IMG/VR virus record: IMGVR_UViG_3300010399_000025
Span: 1-38,431 of that record
Reading direction: 5' to 3' (one strand)
DNA length: 38,431 bases
Source of the DNA: a virus
Shown: piece by piece, positions 14,812 to 21,728 of the stretch
How positions within the stretch are numbered: the first letter of the stretch is position 1
How the letters are laid out: each line of letters begins with the position of its first letter
Made by a program: the position numbers and the translations under genes
Notes under the pieces: model-generated
What the model was told of the DNA's origin: nothing
The model's database searches: none
The model's input: the letters and a program-made list of their open reading frames with translations, nothing else

Positions 14812-15091
14812 CGAAATTCCTCCGGATTTGGTTTCCTTGGGGTGTTCATTGTTGGTTCCTTTAGTTTGTTAGATGCAATCGTCCTGGGAAGTTCAGATGC
14901 GCCTAATAGATTGATAAATTCAAAACAGAGATTAGTAAAACAGGAACTACGGAAAGTATCAAGAAATTTCTTTTTCCTGTTGATACTGAAGCAAATATAT
15001 AAGGGTATTACTAAGTAGGTGGTACCCTTTCGATTTTGAAATTGGGCTTCATGAATATAGGACGCTAACTCCTATAGTATAAGGTATCTGG
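14812..15091. other. Gene-free region with several inverted repeats; candidate leader or origin
   Basis: This 280-bp gap before the winged-helix gene contains at least five inverted repeats: ACAGGAA/TTCCTGT (14940-14946 and 14974-14980), AGTATCAA/TTGATACT (14955-14962 and 14980-14987), AAGGGTA/TACCCTT (15001-15007 and 15023-15029), TATAGGA/TCCTATA (15056-15062 and 15070-15076), and an imperfect AAGGTATCT/AGATGCCTT (15081-15109) that runs into the end of the next gene. The stretch 14920-15000 is A/T-rich. It could be a transcript leader with terminators or a replication origin. No ORF is convincing. Confidence 0.5.
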
Positions 15092-15337
15092 TCACAAGCT
15101 AGATGCCTTATTTTCTTTCTTACGCATATACGCAATAATTCTTCTTATAGTATCAGGATGCAGGCGCTTAAACTCGTCGCCGCACAGTAGATTATCCGCA
15201 GTATTCTCACAGACTCCCATAGCACTCTTCATGCCATACTTGCTAATCTCCTGCTGATAACAGAACTCCCGCACATACTCCCGAAACTCTCTATACGACT
15301 CTTCACACTCTCTAATGTCATCAATATTCCACTTCAT
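15092..15337 (-). CDS. Small HTH-type regulator-like protein
   Basis: The product is 81 residues with AGGAGGAGG before the ATG. The second half (ISKYGMKSAMGVCENTADNL, then LHPDTIRRIIAYMRKKE) resembles a helix-turn-helix in which the recognition helix is followed by a tetrical helix typical of Cro/XRE-like repressors. It is 18 bp downstream of another HTH gene, and both read away from the operator at 15683. It probably helps set the early/late switch; the fold call is by pattern only. Confidence 0.55.
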   Translation of the reverse strand: MKWNIDDIRECEESYREFREYVREFCYQQEISKYGMKSAMGVCENTADNLLCGDEFKRLHPDTIRRIIAYMRKKENKASSL

Positions 15338-15355
15338 CCCTTCCTCCTCCTTCTT

Positions 15356-15655
15356 TTATAACTCCAGGCCGTTATCCTTCATATATTTAAATATCTTAGC
15401 AATAGTCCTAAATTGAGGGTTCTTGCGCTTATATATAAAGTTTTCAAACGCTTGGCGCCCTATCCCTATATCTTTATACACCGAAGAGAGACTTAATCCC
15501 TTATCAGCGATAAATTTCAACGCTAACGAACGAAATTCATCTCTAGGGCGTCTATACTTAGCAATACGTAGAATCTTCTTTCCTAGTGGATCTATGCTGG
15601 CCTCTTTTTCCTTAAAGCAGCTACACGATTGGCAGTGAGGTACAATCTCTTCCAT
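15356..15655 (-). CDS. XRE/Cro-like repressor candidate
   Basis: The product is 99 residues. The N-terminus has a Cys cluster (CQSCSCF, possibly metal-binding). Residues ~36-95 form a five-helix HTH pattern: FRSLALKFIADKGLSLSSVY (helices 1-2), DIGIGRQAFENFIYKRKN (turn and recognition helix) and FRTIAKIFKYMKDN. AAGGAG precedes the ATG at 15655. It diverges from the early operon, with an operator of three 10-bp repeats and overlapping promoters between them, as expected of an autoregulated early repressor. Confidence 0.75.
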   Translation of the reverse strand: MEEIVPHCQSCSCFKEKEASIDPLGKKILRIAKYRRPRDEFRSLALKFIADKGLSLSSVYKDIGIGRQAFENFIYKRKNPQFRTIAKIFKYMKDNGLEL

Positions 15656-15679
15656 AGTTCTCCTTGGTTATCTTAATAC

Positions 15680-15707
15680 TTGACAATATCATACAATATA
15701 ATACAAT
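15680..15707 (+). promoter_or_regulatory. Early + strand promoter overlapping operator repeats
   Basis: TTGACA (15680-15685), a 16-base spacer and TACAAT (15702-15707) form a good sigma70-type promoter for the operon starting at 15733. The promoter is overlapped by the 10-bp repeats at 15683-15716, so a bound repressor would block it. Confidence 0.75.
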
Positions 15708-15716
15708 ATCATACAA
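15683..15716. promoter_or_regulatory. Operator: three tandem 10-bp repeats
   Basis: ACAATATCAT, ACAATATAAT and ACAATATCAT follow each other without gap (15683-15712), then a partial ACAA. The period of one helical turn puts three equal sites on one face of the DNA, lying over the divergent promoters of the HTH genes and the recombination operon. The most likely binder is the product of 15356-15655 (or 15092-15337). Confidence 0.75.
15688..15716 (-). promoter_or_regulatory. Divergent - strand promoter for the HTH genes
   Basis: On the - strand TTGTAT (15716-15711), a 17-base spacer and TATGAT (15693-15688) form a sigma70-type promoter reading into the repressor-like gene that starts at 15655. 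It shares the operator repeats with the opposite promoter. Confidence 0.6.
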
Positions 15717-15732
15717 GTAGGAGGATTACTTT

Positions 15733-15948
15733 ATGTATACGAAACTGAATGAGTTTCAGCTGAAAGAACTGGAATATGAAATAGACATGTATCCTGATAT
15801 TGTAGAAAACGTTCTCAAGAAGATGCGTATGAAGACGGTATTGGAGATATACCAAGAGGATTTCTCGAGATTCTTTAGAGCAGTACAGATCGCCAAGTAC
15901 GAAAAGTATTATAAGAAGGAAGATAATGGACTTAATGATAATCAATAG
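15733..15948 (+). CDS. Stand-alone copy of the Erf-type protein's C-terminal domain
   Basis: The product is 71 residues with AGGAGG 8 bases before the ATG. Residues 5-60 (FQLKELEYEIDMYPDIVENV, LKKMRMKTVLEIYQED) match the C-terminal domain of the next gene product (KEQIEELEYELQDAPDLAEM, LDKLQIQSLADM), so this is a duplicated or detached domain. It is the first gene of the early operon and overlaps the Erf-type gene by 23 bp. A partner, inhibitor or adaptor of the annealing protein is inferred. The small size and charge exclude an enzyme. Confidence 0.8.
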   Translation: MYTKLNEFQLKELEYEIDMYPDIVENVLKKMRMKTVLEIYQEDFSRFFRAVQIAKYEKYYKKEDNGLNDNQ

Positions 15949-16666
15949 ACTTCTAGACGAAATAAAGGATCTCAATGCCAAGATGTTAGAGGCAGAGCGC
16001 TCCAAGAAGAAGGATGATCCTTATCAGTCTGAACAGATAAGTGAGCTTGTAGCGGCCCTTTCTAAAGCACAAGGCGCTTATCCTTCCATAGGAGCAGATA
16101 GAGAGAACCCGTATTTCAAAAGTAACTACGCCGATCTAGATATGATCCTGAAAGCGATTCGTCCCTGCTTGCGAGATAATAACCTAAGCTTCGCACAAGA
16201 TACTCGCTTTACCGAAGATGGATCCACGGTCCTCCATTCCCGCCTTTACCATTCCTCCGGCCAATGGATAGAAACCAGAGCCCGCATCCTTCCTGTAAAA
16301 AATACCCCACAAGAATATGGTTCATGCTTGACCTACAATAAACGATATTCTGCGATGGCATTACTAGGTGTCACGATCGCAAAAGATCCCACAGATGACG
16401 ATGCTGAGGTTGCTATGGTGCATGCTCGAGATATCGTAGCCAAGGGACCGAGCAATAAGTACAACCCAAAAGAAAACTCCCACGATACCATCACTAAAGA
16501 ACAGATAGAAGAACTAGAATATGAATTACAAGACGCCCCTGATTTAGCTGAGATGGTCCTTGACAAGCTCCAGATCCAATCCCTTGCTGACATGCCAAAA
16601 TCAAAATATATGGTATCCTTGCAGCGCATCAGGGAAATCAAACAGAAGAGAAATGGCGCTAAATAA
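15926..16666 (+). CDS. erf: Erf-family single-strand annealing protein
   Basis: The product is 246 residues; AAGAAGGAAG lies just upstream of the ATG. The Erf superfamily core spans about residues 40-165: ALSKAQGAYPSIG, NPYFKSNYADLDMIL, AIRPCLRDNNLSFAQ, HSSGQWIETRA, YGSCLTYNKRYSAMALLGV and DPTDDDAE. Erf proteins anneal single strands and promote recombination, often circularising the infecting genome. A linker (170-188) connects to a small helical C-terminal domain (189-241) that is duplicated in the preceding gene. It lies second in the early operon under the repressor-controlled promoter. No exonuclease partner gene was recognised. Confidence 0.92.
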   Translation: MDLMIINRLLDEIKDLNAKMLEAERSKKKDDPYQSEQISELVAALSKAQGAYPSIGADRENPYFKSNYADLDMILKAIRPCLRDNNLSFAQDTRFTEDGSTVLHSRLYHSSGQWIETRARILPVKNTPQEYGSCLTYNKRYSAMALLGVTIAKDPTDDDAEVAMVHARDIVAKGPSNKYNPKENSHDTITKEQIEELEYELQDAPDLAEMVLDKLQIQSLADMPKSKYMVSLQRIREIKQKRNGAK

Positions 16667-16677
16667 AGGGATAGTAT

Positions 16678-16863
16678 ATGAAGCTACCTACCTTAACATT
16701 GCAGCGACTCAGCCCTCCTAATCAGTATGATCAGGCAGAGCAAGGTACCGAATGCATAGTCACCGAGGGACCGGTAAAACTACTTTACATACAGAAGTGT
16801 CCAGACGAAACTAATCCTTGTTGGATGCTCATGGGACCTTATGAGGGTTCCGATCCAGCGTAA
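16678..16863 (+). CDS. Small protein of unknown function
   Basis: The product is 61 residues; AAGGGA lies about 7 bases before the ATG, 11 bp after the Erf-type gene. The sequence (MKLPTLTLQRLSPPNQYDQA ... CWMLMGPYEGSDPA) looks like a small beta-rich soluble protein with no membrane segment or known motif. Its place in the early operon suggests a role in takeover or recombination. Confidence 0.6.
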   Translation: MKLPTLTLQRLSPPNQYDQAEQGTECIVTEGPVKLLYIQKCPDETNPCWMLMGPYEGSDPA

Positions 16864-16874
16864 GGAGAATGCGT

Positions 16875-17111
16875 ATGAAGATCTATACGTTACTACTCTA
16901 TTGTGCTTCTTGTTTAGCCGGCGAGAAGCATGTCACTATTTCAAATACTATTTCTGTCGAGGATAACTCCCAAGCAACACAAACAACTCCTTTAAAGGCA
17001 GCTCTCCTGAAGAAAAATTCTCGAGAGAGACAGCCTGAAATAGTAAGACAAGATAACGATAAAGACGAAGTCACCTGCTGTTGTTTCATAAAGTTACGGA
17101 AAAGAATATGA
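16875..17111 (+). CDS. Small secreted protein with VTISN motif
   Basis: The product is 78 residues from the ATG at 16875, with AAGGAG 8 bases upstream (the ATG at 16869 is too close). Signal peptide MKIYTLLLYCASCLAG, then GEKHVTISNTISVED, which resembles the mature start of the 9543-9872 product (AEKVTISN). The tail has a CCC cluster and a basic end (LRKRI). Its stop overlaps the next start (ATGA). A two-gene overlapping set of small exported proteins could be a spanin-like pair, but no transmembrane/lipoprotein pattern is clear. Function unknown. Confidence 0.68.
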   Translation: MKIYTLLLYCASCLAGEKHVTISNTISVEDNSQATQTTPLKAALLKKNSRERQPEIVRQDNDKDEVTCCCFIKLRKRI

Positions 17112-17287
17112 AGTGGTACTGGCTTGCACTCATCTCCGTCACCTGTTGCGCTTCTGAAAGACCTGCTCACTATCCACCTCCTATCCCCCATCCAGCCGTA
17201 GTAGCAGCCCATAAGGCAGCCGAACAGGCAAAAGAAAAACGTCCGAGTATTATGACCTTAATCAAAAAGAAAAGTATAAAGAAATAA
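17108..17287 (+). CDS. Small exported Pro/Lys-rich protein
   Basis: The product is 59 residues from the ATG that overlaps the previous stop codon (ATGA at 17108-17111). It has an N-terminal hydrophobic segment (WYWLALISVTCCASE) that could be a signal peptide; the Cys pair does not form a canonical lipobox. A Pro-rich stretch (HYPPPIPHP) and a basic C-terminus (IKKKSIKK) follow. A small proline-rich exported protein recalls outer-membrane spanins, but this is a weak inference. Last gene of the early + operon. Confidence 0.6.
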   Translation: MKWYWLALISVTCCASERPAHYPPPIPHPAVVAAHKAAEQAKEKRPSIMTLIKKKSIKK

Positions 17288-17299
17288 TGTGTCCCTCCA

Positions 17300-17325
17300 T
17301 CCCCTGGAAGTGTTAATCCAGGGGA
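17300..17325. terminator. Hairpin between convergent operons
   Basis: TCCCCTGG (17300-17307) pairs with CCAGGGGA (17318-17325) around a 10-base loop. It lies 13 bp after the last early gene and 38 bp beyond the end of the convergent adhesin gene. No T run follows on either strand, so it may be an imperfect bidirectional terminator. Confidence 0.55.
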
Positions 17326-17362
17326 CAGAGAGAAGACAGGAGTGAGTTGTGAAGCTCTTTAG

Positions 17363-18943
17363 TTATACCACACCAAAGAGTCTAAAAGTACCACTAAATG
17401 GAAACGTAGGGACAGATGGGTTTCTACCTATACGTATACCATTGACTGCCGCTATAGCAGTCGTAGTAGCAGTTGAACTAAGTAACTCCTCTCTATTAAT
17501 TGCATCGTTAGATAGGTCAGTTCCAGAAAACGTCGACTGCTTCACGAACGTTGCCGATGAGAAGTTATAGAGCTTCATGATGCCATACGCTTGTGCCGGG
17601 TGAAGCGTTCCCTGAAAACCATTCAAGAAGTTACCAACCGTAGAAGCATTAGATCCCAGACCTCTAAATGTAGAAAAGTCAGACTCAGTAGCTATTTGAA
17701 ACTGGTTATACGAAAATGCATTCCAGCTACCACCAGCATTAGTAGAAAATGCCACCGAAAGAGCAGCGTTGTCATTAACAGTAAAGAAGTACTGTAAGCA
17801 TTCTAGAATATAGTAACTATACCCGCTAATGCCCGTAACAAAATCTACGTTGACTACGCCAGCTACTGTCTGGGTTTGGATGAGGTGCTTGGTACCAGAT
17901 CCTACTGCCTGAAAGCTAGGAGCTGTTCCTGCGGTATTTGCCGTCAGAACCAGACCTGATGCTCCATCAACACTAGAGATCTTTCCGGCGGAACTAGTAA
18001 CCAATGCACCTTCAGTAAATGCAGGTATCTTAATTCCGCCTGTACCCGCTTGGAGATTCGTAGTCGAAGTAGTATTAGTGCTGCCTAGAGTAAGGGTCTT
18101 AGGACCTGCTCCCGTTCCGATATTAAGGACCCCACCCACATTATCCGTAGAAAGGGAGACTGTTCCCCCATTAGCCGTAATACCTGCAAATGTAAGCGTC
18201 TCAGTATCGCCAGCTCCTCCAAATGACAATCCCGTAGATCCGCCTGTAAAGGTGAAGGATGCTGACGTAAGCGTTCCTCCCGTATCACCGGTAATGGATA
18301 TGCTACTGGTAGAGCCGCTGTCAGAACCGAGCGCACCCGTCACAGAATTAACGGTGACGTAGTTTTTATTCGCCACTACAGTACCAGCTACGCCAAGCAT
18401 TGTCATCTGTCCTGACGGAGATTGAACCGTCGTGGTAGATGATGCCGTAGTTGAGCCTAACGTGGTGGTTTTGTCTCCTGCTCCAGTTCCTGCATTAATT
18501 ATTCCTGCTACCGCATCAGTAGAGAGCGACACAGTTCCACCGTTTGCCGTAATACCAGCAAAAGTAAGGGTGAATGTATCACCCGCGCCGTTAAATGATA
18601 GGCCAGTAGAGCCGCCACTAAAGATAAATGCAGACCCCACCAGAGGACCACCCGTATCTCCGATAATAGTGATCTCCTCAGTAGGGGGTACACCGCATGA
18701 ACACATGTTAATCCAGGTAGCCACGTTTCCGGATAGATCGACAAGCATCCAGATATTAGAAGCAGAAAAGTTTGGGGCAGAGGATCGGTCAAGCCAAAAG
18801 TCTCCAATATAGAAGTTCTTACTATCATTCACCGTAGGAGGTCGGTTATCCATCACAAAGTTAGGTGGACTAGTAGGGATAACTCCCACATACGAGAGAG
18901 GGAACAATCCATTAAGCCGCTGAGCCCTTGATCGTTGTACCAT
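17363..18943 (-). CDS. Repetitive adhesin/tail-fibre protein
   Basis: The product is 526 residues; GGAGAAA precedes the ATG. Residues 1-95 look like a virion-attachment domain (IGDFWLDRSSAPNF, IWMLVDLSGNVATWIN). Two tandem repeats of about 110 residues follow, each with ITGDTGG, FTGGSTGLSF.GAGDT.TLTFAGIT, GGTVSLSTD and TLGST segments, a beta-helical or beta-prism shaft pattern. A C-terminal head (from about 370) follows, IQTQTVAGVVNVDFVTGISG to GTFRLFGVV, shared with the next upstream gene's product. It is the terminal gene of the fibre operon. Probably a receptor-binding fibre. Confidence 0.78.
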   Translation of the reverse strand: MVQRSRAQRLNGLFPLSYVGVIPTSPPNFVMDNRPPTVNDSKNFYIGDFWLDRSSAPNFSASNIWMLVDLSGNVATWINMCSCGVPPTEEITIIGDTGGPLVGSAFIFSGGSTGLSFNGAGDTFTLTFAGITANGGTVSLSTDAVAGIINAGTGAGDKTTTLGSTTASSTTTVQSPSGQMTMLGVAGTVVANKNYVTVNSVTGALGSDSGSTSSISITGDTGGTLTSASFTFTGGSTGLSFGGAGDTETLTFAGITANGGTVSLSTDNVGGVLNIGTGAGPKTLTLGSTNTTSTTNLQAGTGGIKIPAFTEGALVTSSAGKISSVDGASGLVLTANTAGTAPSFQAVGSGTKHLIQTQTVAGVVNVDFVTGISGYSYYILECLQYFFTVNDNAALSVAFSTNAGGSWNAFSYNQFQIATESDFSTFRGLGSNASTVGNFLNGFQGTLHPAQAYGIMKLYNFSSATFVKQSTFSGTDLSNDAINREELLSSTATTTAIAAVNGIRIGRNPSVPTFPFSGTFRLFGVV

Positions 18944-18952
18944 GGTTTCTCC

Positions 18953-20266
18953 TTACATCACACCAAAGAGTCTGAACGTACCAACCGATATGTTTCCTGA
19001 TGAGAACTTCAGACGAATACCATTGGTCGCCGCGCCACCAATACCACATCGACCCGCACCCAAACATTCAAGAGCATTCAAAGAGGTAGCGGCAGTAGAG
19101 ACAATGCTTGAAGTCACCTGAGGATTGCTTGCTGCAAACCCAAAGAGTTGGACTATTCCATTCAGACCATAATTAGCGCTGTTACTCGTGCCAGGAGCCA
19201 ATACAAATTGACTCGTACCTGTAGAAGTGCTCACCACAGCGCTGAAAGTTGAAGCGCCTGAGTTAGGATTGGTTGTAAAATATTGATACGCAGTACCTGC
19301 TGTCCAAGAAACACCACCCGTATTGGAGAATTGCATCTGTAGATCGGTATTGTCCGTGGCAGGAACTACTCCCAGACATTCAAGAATGTAGTAGGTGTAA
19401 CCCGTTATGCCAGTTGTAAAATCTATGGTTGCTGAAGAAGAAGCTGTTTGACTTTGGATAAGTACGGGGTTACCAGTACCTGTTCCAGGAACAGCTTGAA
19501 AGCTTGGCGCTGTACCAGGAGCGTTAGCCGTAAGAACAAATCCTGCGGTTCCTGTTACGGTTGAGATCTTTCCTGCTGAGCTGGTAACAAGAGCGCCTTC
19601 TGCAAAAGCAGGGATATTAATACCGCCTGATCCTGCTTGTAAGTTAGTAGTAGAAGTGGAGTTCGTAGACCCTAAAGTAAGAGTCTTGGCCCCTGCTCCC
19701 GTTCCAATATTAAGAGTGGTTGCTCCTGCATCAGTAGCCAGTGAGACCGTACCACCATTGGCAGTAATACCTGCAAATTGTAATGTTTCTGTAGATCCTG
19801 CACCATTAAAGGAAAGTCCTGTGGTACCACCAGTGAAGTTGAATGAAGAGCCCGTTAAGCCTCCTCCTGTATCACCCGTAATAGTAATAGAAGATATAGA
19901 ACCTGCGTCTGATCCTATTTCTCCTGTTACGGTATTAATCGTGACATAGTTCTTATTAGATACCGCTACCCCTTGCACCCCTACTAACTTTACGCCGCCG
20001 CTTGGTGCCTGAATCGTAGTAGTAGAACCTGCAAAGGTTGACCCTAAAGTCACTGTTTTGATGCCGGATCCCGTTCCGATATTAATCGTTGAGGTCGTAG
20101 CATCTGTTGCCAGTGAAATAGTGCCTCCGTTAACAGTAATACCTGCAAACTGAAGCGTCTCAGTGAGACCTGCTCCATTAAAGGTGAGTCCTGTAGAGCC
20201 CCCAGTAAATACAAACGTTGTACTGGTTAGCGCACCACCGGTATCACCAGTTATCGAAATTGCCAT
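18953..20266 (-). CDS. Repetitive adhesin/tail-fibre protein, paralogue of the 17363-18943 product
   Basis: The product is 437 residues, starting directly in a shaft repeat (AISITGDTGGALTSTTFVFT). It contains two ~110-residue repeats like those of its neighbour and the same style of C-terminal head (SATIDFTTGITGYTYYILEC ... GTFRLFGVM). It lacks the N-terminal attachment domain of the 526-residue protein, so it may assemble on another fibre subunit. AAAAAAGGAG precedes the ATG. The head diverges much more than the shaft, as expected for receptor-binding tips. Confidence 0.75.
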   Translation of the reverse strand: MAISITGDTGGALTSTTFVFTGGSTGLTFNGAGLTETLQFAGITVNGGTISLATDATTSTINIGTGSGIKTVTLGSTFAGSTTTIQAPSGGVKLVGVQGVAVSNKNYVTINTVTGEIGSDAGSISSITITGDTGGGLTGSSFNFTGGTTGLSFNGAGSTETLQFAGITANGGTVSLATDAGATTLNIGTGAGAKTLTLGSTNSTSTTNLQAGSGGINIPAFAEGALVTSSAGKISTVTGTAGFVLTANAPGTAPSFQAVPGTGTGNPVLIQSQTASSSATIDFTTGITGYTYYILECLGVVPATDNTDLQMQFSNTGGVSWTAGTAYQYFTTNPNSGASTFSAVVSTSTGTSQFVLAPGTSNSANYGLNGIVQLFGFAASNPQVTSSIVSTAATSLNALECLGAGRCGIGGAATNGIRLKFSSGNISVGTFRLFGVM

Positions 20267-20282
20267 TACTAATCTCCTTTTT

Positions 20283-20996
20283 TTAACAGATTAAATAGCC
20301 AGAAAATGAAGGACTTACTGCACTAAGCGATGTTTCTCCTAAGACCCCAGCGGCCTTGGTTCCTCCTGAAACCTGAAGAGTAACAGTGCAGGTGTCGGAT
20401 GCCGTCATAGTGACAATACAGCTTGCCGAAATACCGCATATGATTCCTGATACTGATTCAGCGAAAAAGTTCTGCCTGATAAGTCTGTATGTAGCAGCAC
20501 TTGTTCCTGCTACAACCAGAGATAAAAGACCGGTAGTCATGCTGCTGGTAAGTCCGTTTACCTGCAACGTGACCGCAAAGAAATATCTTCCTGTTATAGG
20601 AGCAGTGAAGGTTGAAACCGCATCGAAGTTATTATTCTGGTCGAATTTCTCGTCACTAAATTGTACGGTGTAAACAGTACCATCTCCGGTAACGCTCGTC
20701 TGGTCTCCGGTCTTAGAAGCCATGAAACACGGCTGGACCGTATTCTTCATTCTTCCTGTGCTGTCAATGGTCAATCCGCTGTTGTGTACAATGTTGCCAC
20801 TTCCAGACTGAATCACTGTTGCAGAAGTACTATTGGTTGACCCAAAAGTAGCAGTTTTAACTGCTGCTCCTGTAGCAACCGAGATCGTAGTTGCAGATGC
20901 ATCAGTGGAGATATTGACCGCATTGGTTCCGGAGTTAAGAGTGATAACGCTATTTGCAGCCGCTATCTGGTTATTCCATGCATTTGTCGTTGCCAT
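20283..20996 (-). CDS. Fibre-associated protein with C1q-like head (paralogue A)
   Basis: The product is 237 residues. The N-terminal part is a shaft-like repeat (NISTDASATTISVATGAAVK, TATFGSTNSTS). The C-terminal ~150 residues resemble a C1q-like jelly roll (VQFSDEKFDQNNNF, FTAPITGRYFFAVTLQVNGL, LVVAGTSAATYRLIR, ending FSGYLIC). It is about 75% identical by eye to the next gene upstream (21009-21719), a clear tandem duplication. AAAAAAGGAA precedes the start. Probably a trimeric fibre tip. Confidence 0.75.
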   Translation of the reverse strand: MATTNAWNNQIAAANSVITLNSGTNAVNISTDASATTISVATGAAVKTATFGSTNSTSATVIQSGSGNIVHNSGLTIDSTGRMKNTVQPCFMASKTGDQTSVTGDGTVYTVQFSDEKFDQNNNFDAVSTFTAPITGRYFFAVTLQVNGLTSSMTTGLLSLVVAGTSAATYRLIRQNFFAESVSGIICGISASCIVTMTASDTCTVTLQVSGGTKAAGVLGETSLSAVSPSFSGYLIC

Positions 20997-21008
20997 ACCA
21001 TTCCTTTT

Positions 21009-21719
21009 TTAACAGAGTAAAAAGCCAGAAAATGCAGGACTGACCGCACTCAAGCCTGTCTCTCCATTGACGCCAACAGTCTTAGTACCACCAGATACTG
21101 TTAAAGTAACGTGCGCCGTATCGGTAGCAGTCATAGTCACAATGCAACTTCCTGAAATCCCGCATACGGTTCCCCCATCGGCAATCGCACGAAAATTCCC
21201 TCTGACGAGACGGTAGGTAGCCGCACTCGTTCCTGCTACAACCAGAGAAAGTTGTCCTGTAGTCGTGCTACTTGTTAGACCGTTCACCTGCACAGTCACA
21301 ATAAAGAAGTACCTGCCCGTAACAGGAGCGGTGAAATTAGGAGAAGAGAAGTTACTTCCCTGATCAAACTTGGTATCAGTAAAAGTAACCGTGTATACGG
21401 TGCCCTCTCCTGTTTGGTTCGTTTGATCACCCGTTTGAGAAGCTAAAAAACAGGGCTGTACCGTATTGAACATTCTTCCCGAGCTATCTATTGTCAAACC
21501 ACTATTATGAACAATATTTCCGGTTCCCGACTTGATGACGGTAGGAGAAGTAGTATTAGTCGAGCCAAAAGTAGCAGTCTTGACTGCCCCTCCCGTTGCA
21601 ATTGATACAGTGGTCGCAGAAGCATCAGTAGAAATGTTTATGGCATTCGTTCCTGAATTCAACGTGATCACACTGTTTGCAGCTGCTATCTGATTATCCC
21701 AAATATTATTCGTTGCCAT
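21009..21719 (-). CDS. Fibre-associated protein with C1q-like head (paralogue B)
   Basis: The product is 236 residues with the same plan as the 20283-20996 product: shaft-like N-terminus (NISTDASATTVSIATGGAVK), then a C1q-like head (FTDTKFDQGSNF, FTAPVTGRYFFIVTVQVNGL, YRLVRGNF, ending FSGFLLC). Differences cluster in loops of the head, which suggests selection on binding specificity after duplication. AAAGGAGCAG lies before the ATG. Confidence 0.75.
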   Translation of the reverse strand: MATNNIWDNQIAAANSVITLNSGTNAINISTDASATTVSIATGGAVKTATFGSTNTTSPTVIKSGTGNIVHNSGLTIDSSGRMFNTVQPCFLASQTGDQTNQTGEGTVYTVTFTDTKFDQGSNFSSPNFTAPVTGRYFFIVTVQVNGLTSSTTTGQLSLVVAGTSAATYRLVRGNFRAIADGGTVCGISGSCIVTMTATDTAHVTLTVSGGTKTVGVNGETGLSAVSPAFSGFLLC

Positions 21720-21728
21720 GCTGCTCCT

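Noticed and set aside
17108-17287. Rz1-like spanin call for the Pro-rich exported protein
   Set aside because: No canonical lipobox and no clear inner-membrane partner; kept only as a possibility.
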